The translations under genes and the position numbers were made by a program. The notes beneath the pieces were generated by a model, which saw nothing but the letters and a program-made list of their open reading frames with translations, searched no databases and had not been told where the DNA came from. DNA of 64,000 bases, from positions 32,289 to 96,288 of the forward strand of contig JAFOYE010000013.1 in NCBI GenBank assembly GCA_017391525.1, read 5' to 3'. Positions 7,402 to 15,319 of the stretch are shown piece by piece (position 1 is the first letter of the stretch; every line of letters begins with the position of its first letter). This stretch comes from Paludibacteraceae bacterium. Its GTDB lineage: Bacteria; Bacteroidota; Bacteroidia; Bacteroidales; Paludibacteraceae.

Positions 7402-8729
7402 AGTAATTTTATCAAGTGAACGATTGCTTCGGTTACAGCACGCTGTGTAATCTGCTCGCGTTCGCGAGCAGCCCCGAAATGAAAACACCTCGCCTCAGTA
7501 CCATTTGGTGTTGCCCATGCAATCCAAACAGTACCAACAGGTTTATCTGGAGTACCACCAGTAGGACCAGCTATTCCAGATGTAGCAATAGCAAAATCGG
7601 TATGCATCAAAGCGCGAACCCCTTCAGCCATTTCGCGTACGGTTTGTTCACTGACAGCACCATACTGCATCAACGTATCACGCTGTACACCAAGAACATG
7701 CTCTTTGATACTATTATCATATGCCACCACCGATCCCATGTAGTATGCAGAGGAACCAGATTGGGTATTCAAGGTAGCAGCTAATCGTCCACCCGTACAA
7801 CTCTCTGCGGTAGCAATTGTCTTATTCTGTTGCTTAAGCAAACGGCCTACTAAAGCCTCTAGCGAGATATCTTCAGTAGCAAGGAGATAGTCGTTAATAA
7901 GTGGAAGGAGTGCGTCAATATATGCTTGTAGTTCTTCTTCTGTGGCTTCGCCATAACTACTCAATCGCAAGCGGATTATTCCGTCTTTGGGCAAGTAAGC
8001 AAGATGGATATACGATGGCAAAGCGTTCTCCCAACCCTCTATTAATATCGCCAATTTTGATTCTGGAATTCCTGATAATAAAATCGTTCTATGAACAATA
8101 TCCCCTGGCTTTAAACTATCACCTTTAAACTTTAAACTAAGATAAGGCAGCACTTGCTCCTTCATCGCAATCTTCATCTCATGCGGTACGCCAGGGAGGG
8201 CAACAAGGAGCTTTGGAGGTTGAATGTTGAATGTTGAAAGTTGAGAGTCAGAGGTTACAGCTTCGCTGGTTTCATTTACTTTAAACTTTAAACGTTCAAC
8301 TTTAAACTCATCAAATACCATAATCGGTGCACTACCTACTCTATTAGGCAGAATAGTGGCAGATTCAGGGACTAGCCACTGGGTAGCCGTGAGGCGATTG
8401 AGAGCATCGGGACGATCCTTATATAGTTCGTGTATATGTGCGCGTACAAAGGAATCTTCCACAAGTTGTGTGCCAAAGAACTCGCACATCACATGCTTAG
8501 TAATATCATCTTTGGTAGGACCTAAGCCTCCAGTAGTCAAGACAATATCTGCACGAGAAAAAGCCTCATCCAATACCGTGAGAATATGCTCACGGTTATC
8601 GTGAACGGAGGTTATTTGGTGCAGAGAAATCCCTACTTCATTGAGGCGTTGAGCCATCCAAGCGGAATTGGTGTCCACCACTTGACCTATAAGGAGTTCG
8701 TCACCTATCGTTATAATTTCGGCTCGCAT
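7386..8729 (-). CDS. cinA: CinA-type NMN deamidase/competence-damage protein
   Basis: CinA has an N-terminal MoCF/COG1058 domain (about 1-250; ITIGDELLIGQVVDTN, TTGGLGPTKDD, LVALPGVPHEM) and a C-terminal nicotinamide-nucleotide amidase domain (about 285-447; TAESCTGG, GIAGPTGGTPDKPVG), which recycles NMN to nicotinic acid mononucleotide. It has 447 residues, about 30 more than usual. The excess is at residues 142-170, just before the conserved KLLVALPGVPHEMK, and is encoded by repeat words. The last residues and stop codon also come from a repeat array. It lies between the DUF3109 and transporter genes in the long minus-strand run. Confidence 0.92.
   Translation of the reverse strand: MRAEIITIGDELLIGQVVDTNSAWMAQRLNEVGISLHQITSVHDNREHILTVLDEAFSRADIVLTTGGLGPTKDDITKHVMCEFFGTQLVEDSFVRAHIHELYKDRPDALNRLTATQWLVPESATILPNRVGSAPIMVFDEFKVERLKFKVNETSEAVTSDSQLSTFNIQPPKLLVALPGVPHEMKIAMKEQVLPYLSLKFKGDSLKPGDIVHRTILLSGIPESKLAILIEGWENALPSYIHLAYLPKDGIIRLRLSSYGEATEEELQAYIDALLPLINDYLLATEDISLEALVGRLLKQQNKTIATAESCTGGRLAATLNTQSGSSAYYMGSVVAYDNSIKEHVLGVQRDTLMQYGAVSEQTVREMAEGVRALMHTDFAIATSGIAGPTGGTPDKPVGTVWIAWATPNGTEARCFHFGAAREREQITQRAVTEAIVHLIKLLNTNH
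8220..8306. repeat. Word array inserted in frame in cinA
   Basis: On the cinA strand this is a series of TTTAAAGTT- and TTCAACATTCAACC-type words around a small hairpin, CAGC-GAA-GCTG. It encodes FKVERLKFKV...STFNIQ, unlike any CinA motif. Its length keeps the frame. Confidence 0.85.
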
Positions 8730-8732
8730 ACT

Positions 8733-8766
8733 GTGAAGTTTAGGGAGTTAGAAGTTCAGGACTTTA
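8733..8766. repeat. Short word array between DUF3109 gene and cinA
   Basis: On the minus strand, words AACTCTTAAAG, CCTGAACTTC, TAACTCCC and TAAACTTC fill the 34-bp gap. The TAA stop of the DUF3109 gene lies inside the first word. Confidence 0.65.
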
Positions 8767-9348
8767 AGAGTTTTTGCATTGCTTGTGCCACTCATCGGCG
8801 ACAAGGCAAAGTTCATCATACCACTCTTGTCCAAAACGACGTACAAGTGGTTCTTTAAGAAACTGATATATTGGCAAATGCAACTTCTTTCCGAGCTGGC
8901 GAGCACAATGGCAAATATCCCAACGATGGTACTCCAATCCGATCATATCACCTACATGATTTAGTCGGATAGGATACAAGTGGCATGATATGGGTTTCTT
9001 GAAGTCAATCTTCCCCGCGTTGTATGCCTTTTCAATAAGGCAATAGCACCAACCATTGTGATCCGTACGAGCAAAGACACAATCTTTGTCGTTGACAATA
9101 GAAGTCACTTTCTCACCTGATGGGTCAAGATAAGATAATCCTTGCACCTCAACCACAGCACGTGCCTCCTTGGTCATGTCAGGAAGGATGATTGGCAGAA
9201 TCTCACGAATCTTCTCTTCTTCTTCATCCGTGAGTGGAGCACCAGCATCACCCTCAATGCAGCAACAACCACGACATTTATCCAAGTCGCAGCAGAAGTC
9301 CTTCTCCAAGACATCTAAGCTGACTAATGTATTTTGAATCAAGAACAT
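8764..9348 (-). CDS. DUF3109 family cysteine-rich protein
   Basis: This 194-residue protein has a dense N-terminal cysteine cluster, FCCDLDKCRGCCCIEGDAG, and further Cys/His in KDCVFARTDHNGWCYCLIEKAY and ISCHLYPIRL. The pattern matches DUF3109, common in Bacteroidota. A metal or iron-sulfur cluster is plausible from the cysteines, but its function is not known. Its start overlaps the end of mntP by 10 bp, suggesting coupled translation. The stop codon lies within a repeat word. Confidence 0.85.
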   Translation of the reverse strand: MFLIQNTLVSLDVLEKDFCCDLDKCRGCCCIEGDAGAPLTDEEEEKIREILPIILPDMTKEARAVVEVQGLSYLDPSGEKVTSIVNDKDCVFARTDHNGWCYCLIEKAYNAGKIDFKKPISCHLYPIRLNHVGDMIGLEYHRWDICHCARQLGKKLHLPIYQFLKEPLVRRFGQEWYDELCLVADEWHKQCKNS

Positions 9349-9908
9349 AATCCTTCAATGAAAATTTTTACTCCAATAAGAACAAGTATAACTCCTCCAA
9401 GAATATTGACATTGAGACGAAGGCGAGCGCCTGCGATATGTCCTAAGATAAAACCCGCCATTGAAAACACAAAACAAGTTGTTGCAATCACACATACAGC
9501 AAGCCAAAGCACCTTTGGATGAGGGATGAAAATAACACCCGTAGCCAAAGTGTCCATCGACGTAGCAAAAGCCAAAGACAACAAGCCCCAAAAAGAGAAA
9601 TCAGCCAAATGTATCTTGTCGTCATCATCATGGAGCGAGTCGTAAATCATCTTTCCACCTATGAAACCCAATAACGCAAGAGCAATCCATGGCGCAAAGC
9701 GTTCAAAGAAAGACGCAAAGAAATTGCCTGTAAAATAGCCTATTAGCGGCATACCTGCATGAAACACACCAAAAAGTAATGCCATGAGCATCGGTTTGGT
9801 GTATCGAGGGACATAGCCATGAGGCGATGTCAATCCCTTACAGACAGAGACCGCAAAACAATCCATGGCAAGACCAATAGCTAGGAGTATGATGGTGAGT
9901 ATTGACAT
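9339..9908 (-). CDS. mntP: Manganese efflux pump MntP
   Basis: A 189-residue membrane protein of the MntP (DUF204) family, made of six predicted helices in two related halves. The signature acidic residues in membrane segments are present (AIGLAMDCFAVSV near the start and FATSMDTLATGV at about 115-125), as is the G-x-x-IGG motif. Family members export Mn2+ from the cytoplasm. It overlaps the DUF3109 gene by 10 bp. No mntP-type (yybP-ykoY) riboswitch is visible upstream; the leader is a repeat array, and the gene lies inside an apparent operon. Confidence 0.88.
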   Translation of the reverse strand: MSILTIILLAIGLAMDCFAVSVCKGLTSPHGYVPRYTKPMLMALLFGVFHAGMPLIGYFTGNFFASFFERFAPWIALALLGFIGGKMIYDSLHDDDDKIHLADFSFWGLLSLAFATSMDTLATGVIFIPHPKVLWLAVCVIATTCFVFSMAGFILGHIAGARLRLNVNILGGVILVLIGVKIFIEGLCS

Positions 9909-9957
9909 ACTAGTGTTTAAAGGACGCTTCGCTACTGTTTAGTGTTTAGCGCTTAGT
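9909..9957. repeat. Word/mini-hairpin array overlapping the def stop codon
   Basis: Words GTTTAAAG, TTTAGTG, TTTAGCG and TTAGTGCG surround the core AGTAGC-GAA-GCGTCC (minus strand). Read in the def direction, the array encodes the last codons (R-T-K-R) and the TAA stop of peptide deformylase. Confidence 0.85.
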
Positions 9958-10491
9958 GCGGTAGCGAGCAGTGACTTTACCTTTGGCAATATTTGTCAGT
10001 TTAGACTTAACAAACTGACGGCGGATAGGCGAAATACGATCAGTGAAAACATGTCCCTCCAAATGGTCGTACTCGTGCTGAATAATACGAGCAGCAAAAC
10101 CATCATAGGTCTCCGTATGCTCAGTAAAATTCTCGTCCATATAGCGAATAGTGATGCTGGCAGGACGAATAACATTCTCAGAGATACCAGGAAGCGAAAG
10201 GCAACCTTCTGTGAAAGTAGAATCATCTTCGCTCTCATCAATAATCTCTGGATTGACAAACACCTTCTTAAAGTCTTGACACTCAGGATAATCCTCTGCT
10301 AGTTCGGTGCCATCAACGATAAAAAGGCGAAGAGCCTTACCTATCTGTGGAGCAGCAAGACCGCATCCCTCTGCAAAAGCGAGAGTTTCCCACATATCAG
10401 CGAGGAGTTCAGGAGTAAGGAGTTCAGGAGTAACGTCTTCTGTAGGCTTGCGCAAAACAGGTTGACCGTATAAGTAGATTGGTAATATCAT
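9946..10491 (-). CDS. def: Peptide deformylase
   Basis: Removes the formyl group from nascent N-terminal methionine. All three family motifs are present: GCGLAAPQIG (42-51), EGCLSLP with metal-binding Cys97, and QHEYDH with His139, catalytic Glu140 and His143, which bind Fe2+ or Zn2+. The length of 181 is normal. Residues 21-30 read TPELLTPELL, encoded by a perfect 15-bp tandem duplication (10404-10433). The C-terminal codons and stop merge into a repeat array. Position between ruvX and mntP in the gyrA-led run suggests co-transcription. Confidence 0.95.
   Translation of the reverse strand: MILPIYLYGQPVLRKPTEDVTPELLTPELLADMWETLAFAEGCGLAAPQIGKALRLFIVDGTELAEDYPECQDFKKVFVNPEIIDESEDDSTFTEGCLSLPGISENVIRPASITIRYMDENFTEHTETYDGFAARIIQHEYDHLEGHVFTDRISPIRRQFVKSKLTNIAKGKVTARYRTKR
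10404..10433. repeat. Perfect 15-bp tandem duplication inside def
   Basis: GGAGTTCAGGAGTAA occurs twice head to tail and encodes the duplicated pentapeptide TPELL. On the def strand it contains CTCCTGAACTCC, a word also found in the ALDH insert. Confidence 0.9.
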
Positions 10492-10493
10492 TT

Positions 10494-10563
10494 GTTTAGT
10501 GTTTAGTGAACGCTACGCTACTGTTTAGTACTTAGTGAACGCTACGCTACTGATTAGTAATTA
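10494..10563. repeat. Word/mini-hairpin array overlapping the ruvX stop codon
   Basis: Two copies of a unit read on the minus strand as CAGTAGCGTAGCGTTCACTAA, separated by TTTAGTG-type words, fill the ruvX-def gap. The ruvX TAA stop lies in the first word (CGCTAATTACTAATCAG). Confidence 0.9.
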
Positions 10564-10974
10564 GCGAATACTATCAAGATAGCCTTCGAGGATGATGCAA
10601 GCCGCCAGTTTATCCACGACACTCTTGTCTTGGCGTTGGCTCTTTTTCATACCACCAGATATCATAGCTTGGTGAGCTATGACGGAAGTAAAACGCTCGT
10701 CATATTCCTTCAATGGCATATTTGGAAAAACCTTCCGAAAACGATTTATAAAAGGTTGGATATATTGCATAGACTCCGAATCTGTGCCATTCATCTGATA
10801 AGGATGACCTATAACCACCTCATCTACAGTCTCTTTGGCAAAATAGTCTTTGAGCCATTGTTCTAATGTATGAGTAGGTATAGTAATAAGCGGATTAGCC
10901 GTTATACGGAGTGGATCCGTAACGGCTAATCCTGTTCGTTTGCGACCGAAGTCTATCGCTAGAATGCGACCCAT
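10561..10974 (-). CDS. ruvX: YqgF/RuvX pre-16S rRNA nuclease or Holliday-junction resolvase-like
   Basis: A 137-residue RNase H-fold protein of the YqgF family. It starts with the catalytic-Asp strand ILAIDFGRKRTGLAVTDP and includes VIGHPYQMNGT, YDERFTSVIAHQAM and a KSVVDKLAACIILEGYL C-terminal motif with the last Asp. In E. coli YqgF helps mature the 5' end of 16S rRNA, and the family was earlier proposed to resolve Holliday junctions. The ATG shares its last base with the TPR gene's stop region (1-nt overlap at 10974), so translation is coupled. Confidence 0.92.
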   Translation of the reverse strand: MGRILAIDFGRKRTGLAVTDPLRITANPLITIPTHTLEQWLKDYFAKETVDEVVIGHPYQMNGTDSESMQYIQPFINRFRKVFPNMPLKEYDERFTSVIAHQAMISGGMKKSQRQDKSVVDKLAACIILEGYLDSIR

Positions 10975-12224
10975 TATTCACCAAGTGCATTGTACTTATC
11001 GATCATTCCGAGACGATAGTACATAGAACGCAAGTTACGCTTGTATTCTGAGTTGGTTGGTTCGAGTTCGTATGCCTTCTCAAAATACTCAAGCGCTTTC
11101 TTGAAAGCAGCATCAATTTTTACTTTCTCTTTCTTGTACTCCTTAGCGCTGAGGTAAGTAGCATCATCGTTGATTTTGTTACCAAGGTCGATGTATGCAT
11201 AACCTAGGCTAGAGATGAACAATGCGTTGGTTGGCTCCAAAGCAATAGCTTTGTCAAACTCAGCAAAAGACTCTTCGAATCGACCAATACGAGCGAGGAT
11301 AGAACCTTTGGAGTTGTAGTATTGACCTACGTTAGGCTCGCGAGTAATAGCGAGATCAAGGTACTCGATAGCCATGCTCTCTTGTCCTGAATTGATGTAG
11401 TAGTTGATGAGGTTTTGCATGAACCAAGCCTCCTCAGGGAAGAGCTCGATGCTCTTCTTGATAGACTCAAGTGCCTTAACAGTGTCACCTGTCTCCATAT
11501 AGATTTGATAGATGAACTCGTTAGCGAAGATAATCTCTTTGCGAAGAGCATTTTGGTTAGCGTGCTCGCTGTTCATACGCTCGAGTGTAGCGATAGCCTC
11601 ATCATAGCGTTGTGCATCGTATGCAAAACGACCTGCGTAATAGAGAAGTGTGTAATAGCTAGAGTCACGAAGAAGTTTAGCAGCCTCCTCTGGATGGTTT
11701 TGGATAATCTTTGACTCAGGGATATTCACGTGAGCAATACACATGTCATATGCCACAGATGGGTTGTTTGCCTCATATGCATCAAAAGCAGCAGAGATAA
11801 GTGGAGCGTAGGTATAGTACTCAACCACCTTAGGCAAGATCAATTTAGGAGTACGTGTATCAAATTTCTCACGACCTTTTTTGTCATAAGTTGGAACCAA
11901 AGCAATTTCATAAGCCTTGTCCCAATACTTAAGAGAATTAAGTACAGCAGTACCCCATGCTTGTGTGTCGATAGCGCGACCCATTTGGCGGTTGAGGTTA
12001 GCAGCATCAAAATCTTTATACTCCACATAACCAGCCACATACCATGTATTAGCTAGTCCTTTGGTCTCTTCATTCTCTAGAGCAGCTTTGATAGCTTGGC
12101 GGGCAGAAACGTAATCAGGTGTCTCAGCGTCAGCAAGGTTGCGTGCCTTGCTTACCATAGACTTTTGTGCGAAGCAGCTAGCGCCTACAAGCACGAGAGC
12201 TGCAAGAAAAATTGACTTTTTCAT
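10974..12224 (-). CDS. Exported TPR-repeat protein
   Basis: The protein has 416 residues with a signal peptide (MKKSIFLAALVLVGASCFAQ, cleavage probably after FAQ). The rest is helical with tetratricopeptide repeats, clearest at about 215-400 (YDEAIATLERMN, GDTVKALESIKKSIELFPEEA, SMAIEYLDLAITREPNVGQYYNSKGSILARIGRFEESFAEFDKAIALEPT, ALEYFEKAYELEPTNSEYKRNL). TPRs bind protein partners. It is probably periplasmic or outer-membrane associated; the partner is unknown. It lies directly behind gyrA (35-bp gap) and overlaps ruvX. Confidence 0.85.
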   Translation of the reverse strand: MKKSIFLAALVLVGASCFAQKSMVSKARNLADAETPDYVSARQAIKAALENEETKGLANTWYVAGYVEYKDFDAANLNRQMGRAIDTQAWGTAVLNSLKYWDKAYEIALVPTYDKKGREKFDTRTPKLILPKVVEYYTYAPLISAAFDAYEANNPSVAYDMCIAHVNIPESKIIQNHPEEAAKLLRDSSYYTLLYYAGRFAYDAQRYDEAIATLERMNSEHANQNALRKEIIFANEFIYQIYMETGDTVKALESIKKSIELFPEEAWFMQNLINYYINSGQESMAIEYLDLAITREPNVGQYYNSKGSILARIGRFEESFAEFDKAIALEPTNALFISSLGYAYIDLGNKINDDATYLSAKEYKKEKVKIDAAFKKALEYFEKAYELEPTNSEYKRNLRSMYYRLGMIDKYNALGE

Positions 12225-12259
12225 ATTAGTAAATAGTTTAGAATTGGTTTTACTTTATT

Positions 12260-14815
12260 TTATTCTTCTGTATTATTGGTTACCTCGTTGGTTCCCTCTT
12301 CAGCTGTTTGCTCTTCAACTTCCTCTTTAGGCACGGTACAACCGAACATGAGTGTATCGTTGCGTTTTTGGAGTTCAATGAGTTTAACACCTTGAGTAGC
12401 ACGTCCAAGAATGCTGATAGAAGTCATTGGCATACGGATAGCAGTACCAGACTTGGTGATAAGCATTAGGTCTTGCTCGTCGTTGACAGCCTCCATTCCG
12501 ATGAGATTACCTGTCTTATCAGTGATGTTCATTGTCTTGACACCCTTACCACCGCGATTGGTGATACGATAGATAGGTTCACCTGTCTCATCGTCAAGCA
12601 TAGTACGCTTGCCATAACCCTTGTCAGAAATCACAAGCACAGTATCCTTGCTACCTTCCTCTACACAAATCATGCCAACCACACAATCTTTGCCATCTTC
12701 ATCAAGCTTGATAGCACGAACACCGGTAGCAGTACGGCCCATAGGGCGAACAGTATCTTCTGGGAAGCGAACCACTTTACCATTGTATGAAGCTACAAGC
12801 ATTTGGCTCTTACCGTCGGTGAGTGTAACACGAATAAGTCGGTCGCCCTCACGCAAACCAAGCGCAATAATACCATTAGCACGTGGACGGCTATATGATT
12901 CGAGAGTGGTCTTCTTCATCAAACCATCCTTGGTAGCGAAAATGAGATAGTGATTGTCCACATACTCTTGGTCGTTGAGGTTCTTCACATGGATGAACGC
13001 ACAAACCTTATCGCCCTTTTGGATGTTAATCATGTTTTGAAGCGCACGTCCCTTAGATTGGCGATTACCCTCTGGAATATCATAAACCTTAATCCAATAG
13101 AGACGTCCTTGCTCGGTGAAGAACATCATAGTTGAGTGCATGTTAGCTTGGTGCACATACTCGATAAAGTCTTCATCGCGGGCAGAACTAGCCTTAGCAC
13201 CTACTCCACCACGACCTTGTTGACGGAAGTCAGCAAGAGGTGTACGTTTGATATAACCAAGGTGAGAGATAGTGATCACCATATCATCGTCAGCATACAT
13301 ATCCTCAGGATTGAACTCTGTAGCCATCTTGATAATACGAGTACGACGCTCATCAGCATACTTCTCCTTGATCTCATTGAGCTCAGTCTCGATAACCTCA
13401 TAACGCAAAGTCTCGTTATTGAGAAGCTCGTTGAGATATTGAATGAGTTGTTGAAGTTTATTATACTCCTCTTTCAACTCCTCGATACGCAAACCAGTGA
13501 GTTGAGATAGACGCATGTCGACGATAGCCTTAGATTGAAGGTTATCAAGATTGAAGCGTGCCTCAAGATTGGTTTGAGCCTCAGCAGGAGTACGACTAGC
13601 ACGAATGATGCGAACAACCTCATCAATATTATCCACGGCAATAATCAATCCCTCCAAGATATGCGCACGCTCTTCCGCTTTACGCAAGTCGAACTTAGTA
13701 CGACGGATAACAACCTCCATACGATGCTCAATGAAGTTAGCCACCATATCGTGTAGGTTAAGCAATTGTGGACGACCTTTCACAAGCGCAATACTGTTCA
13801 CTGAGAAGCTAGACTGAAGGGCAGTATATTTGTAAAGTTTATTGAGCACTACTTGCGCATTAGCATCGCGTTTAATCTCAATGATCACGCGTACGTCGCG
13901 TTTAGACTGGTCACTAATACCAGAGATACCCTCGATCTTCTTATCGTTGACGAGATCCGCAATATTCTTAACAAGATCAGACTTCACTACACCATAAGGC
14001 AACTCGCCAATCACGATGCGCTCACGTCCGTTATCCTCAGTCTCAATCTCAGCTTTAGAGCGGATGATGATACGTCCACGACCTGTCTCATAAGCATCAC
14101 GCACACCTTGGTAACCATAGATAGTGCCACCTGTAGGGAAATCAGGCGCTTTAATATGCTCCATGAGTTCTGCCACAGTGATAGGCTCCACCTCTGGGTT
14201 TTGGATGCGTTCCACTGCATTCTTTACATATGCCACACAGCCATCAATCACCTCGCCTAGGTTGTGTGTAGGCATATTGGTAGCCATACCTACAGCAATA
14301 CCGCTAGCACCATTGACGAGCAAATTAGGGAAGCGACATGGCAACACAACAGGCTCACGGAGTGAGTCGTCGAAGTTGAGTTGCATATCCACAGTATCTT
14401 TCTCGATATCACGAAGCATCTCCTCCGCCAACTTGGAGAGACGAGCTTCGGTATAACGCATAGCCGCAGCACCATCACCGTCAATAGAACCAAAGTTACC
14501 TTGACCATCTACGAGTACGCTACGCATGTTCCATGGCTGAGCCATACGTACAAGGGTTCCATAGATACTGCTATCGCCGTGTGGGTGATACTTACCCATT
14601 ACTTCACCGACGATACGCGCAGATTTCTTGGTAGGTTTATCGCTGGTATTTCCCAGCTCATTCATTCCGAAGAGCACACGGCGGTGAACAGGCTTGAAAC
14701 CGTCACGCACATCTGGCAAAGCACGTGCCACGATAACGCTCATCGAATAATCGATGTACGAGGTTCGCATTTCCTCGTCAATCTTCACAGGAATAATTCT
14801 GTCGTTGTCAATCAT
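12260..14815 (-). CDS. gyrA: DNA gyrase subunit A
   Basis: Cuts and rejoins DNA in the A2B2 gyrase that introduces negative supercoils. At 851 residues it is full length. The breakage-reunion domain (about 1-500) has the catalytic tyrosine Tyr121 in AAAMRYTEARL and the quinolone region KYHPHGDSSIYGTLVRMAQ (75-93). The positions equivalent to E. coli Ser83 and Asp87 are Ser82 and Gly86. The C-terminal beta-pinwheel has six blades and includes the GyrA-box QRGKGVKT-like element NRGGKGVKTM. The tail is acidic and Glu-rich (EEVEEQTAEEG). It is transcribed from a strong promoter at 14946-14977 and heads the long minus-strand run. Confidence 0.97.
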   Translation of the reverse strand: MIDNDRIIPVKIDEEMRTSYIDYSMSVIVARALPDVRDGFKPVHRRVLFGMNELGNTSDKPTKKSARIVGEVMGKYHPHGDSSIYGTLVRMAQPWNMRSVLVDGQGNFGSIDGDGAAAMRYTEARLSKLAEEMLRDIEKDTVDMQLNFDDSLREPVVLPCRFPNLLVNGASGIAVGMATNMPTHNLGEVIDGCVAYVKNAVERIQNPEVEPITVAELMEHIKAPDFPTGGTIYGYQGVRDAYETGRGRIIIRSKAEIETEDNGRERIVIGELPYGVVKSDLVKNIADLVNDKKIEGISGISDQSKRDVRVIIEIKRDANAQVVLNKLYKYTALQSSFSVNSIALVKGRPQLLNLHDMVANFIEHRMEVVIRRTKFDLRKAEERAHILEGLIIAVDNIDEVVRIIRASRTPAEAQTNLEARFNLDNLQSKAIVDMRLSQLTGLRIEELKEEYNKLQQLIQYLNELLNNETLRYEVIETELNEIKEKYADERRTRIIKMATEFNPEDMYADDDMVITISHLGYIKRTPLADFRQQGRGGVGAKASSARDEDFIEYVHQANMHSTMMFFTEQGRLYWIKVYDIPEGNRQSKGRALQNMINIQKGDKVCAFIHVKNLNDQEYVDNHYLIFATKDGLMKKTTLESYSRPRANGIIALGLREGDRLIRVTLTDGKSQMLVASYNGKVVRFPEDTVRPMGRTATGVRAIKLDEDGKDCVVGMICVEEGSKDTVLVISDKGYGKRTMLDDETGEPIYRITNRGGKGVKTMNITDKTGNLIGMEAVNDEQDLMLITKSGTAIRMPMTSISILGRATQGVKLIELQKRNDTLMFGCTVPKEEVEEQTAEEGTNEVTNNTEE

Positions 14816-14823
14816 TTATAATT

Positions 14824-14880
14824 AAGTTTTAATAGTTTTAAAATTTGTAAGGTTTTAGAGTTTTATGCCCAAAACTCTAG
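14824..14880. repeat. GTTTTAGA-type word array upstream of gyrA
   Basis: AAGTTTTAATAGTTTTAAAA, GTAAGGTTTTAGAGTTTTAT and the inverted CCAAAACTCTAG form a short array. TAGAGTTTT and AAAACTCTA can pair (AGAGTTTT-ATGCCC-AAAACTCT, 14855-14876), so it could fold as a hairpin in the gyrA leader. Confidence 0.65.
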
Positions 14881-14945
14881 TTACACACGCCTTGGTGAGC
14901 ACACAAAACACTCACGCGCTCCAATGCGCGCACGAAACCACGGTG

Positions 14946-14977
14946 CAAAATTACATCTTTTTTCTGATATACACAAA
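14946..14977 (-). promoter_or_regulatory. Promoter of gyrA
   Basis: Minus strand: TTTG at 14977-14974, 20 bp, TAATTTTG at 14953-14946. TTTG is followed by TGTATAT. The predicted leader is about 125 nt and contains the word array with its hairpin. Confidence 0.8.
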
Positions 14978-15120
14978 TTTTTGCGTATTTTTTTGCATTT
15001 TTTCTTTTCGGTTACCCCTCGCGACATACCCTAAAGTGTCTTAAAACGCAAAAAAACGGCCTATACGGGGACGCATGTATACCTTTTACACAACCGCGCG
15101 TGCGTGCATATGAGAAAACA

Positions 15121-15165
15121 ATGAAGTTTTAGAGGTTTTAGACGTTTTATGAGTTTTAGGGGTAA
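15121..15165. repeat. GTTTTAGA-type word array between gyrA and rel
   Basis: AAGTTTTAGAGGTTTTAGAC, GTTTTATGAG and TTTTAGGGGT repeat the word GTTTTAG(A/G) four times. It is related to the array upstream of gyrA but lies upstream of both promoters. Confidence 0.65.
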
Positions 15166-15209
15166 ATGATAGATAAAATCTATCGAATTTGAAAATAAGC
15201 GAGATTTTG

Positions 15210-15241
15210 TTTGCATATATGCATTTTTTTTAGTAATTTTG
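15210..15241 (+). promoter_or_regulatory. Promoter of rel
   Basis: TTTG at 15210-15213, 20 bp, TAATTTTG at 15234-15241. TTTG is followed by CATATATGCA, a dyad also seen (as CATAAATGCA and CATATGTGCA) at the hemerythrin-LuxR and fic promoters. Confidence 0.8.
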
Positions 15242-15319
15242 CGCGCTAATTCGTGTATTATCTACAGAGGTCGAAGATACTAGAGTTAAAACAAAAGTTT
15301 TAATATAAACGCTAATCAT

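Larger units (their letters stand above)
14816..15319. other. 504-bp divergent intergenic region between gyrA and rel
   Basis: Holds the gyrA and rel promoters and two arrays of GTTTTAGA-type words next to the two genes (14824-14877 and 15121-15165). The middle (about 14990-15120) is AT-rich, with short CG-rich words (ACACAACCGCGCGTGCGTGC) and no ORF or RNA gene that I recognise. Confidence 0.7.

Noticed and set aside
12260-14815. Gly86 in GyrA (position of E. coli Asp87) as a quinolone-resistance mutation
   Set aside because: Ser82 is unchanged, and Gly at this place appears, from memory, to be normal in Bacteroides-type GyrA, so no resistance is claimed.
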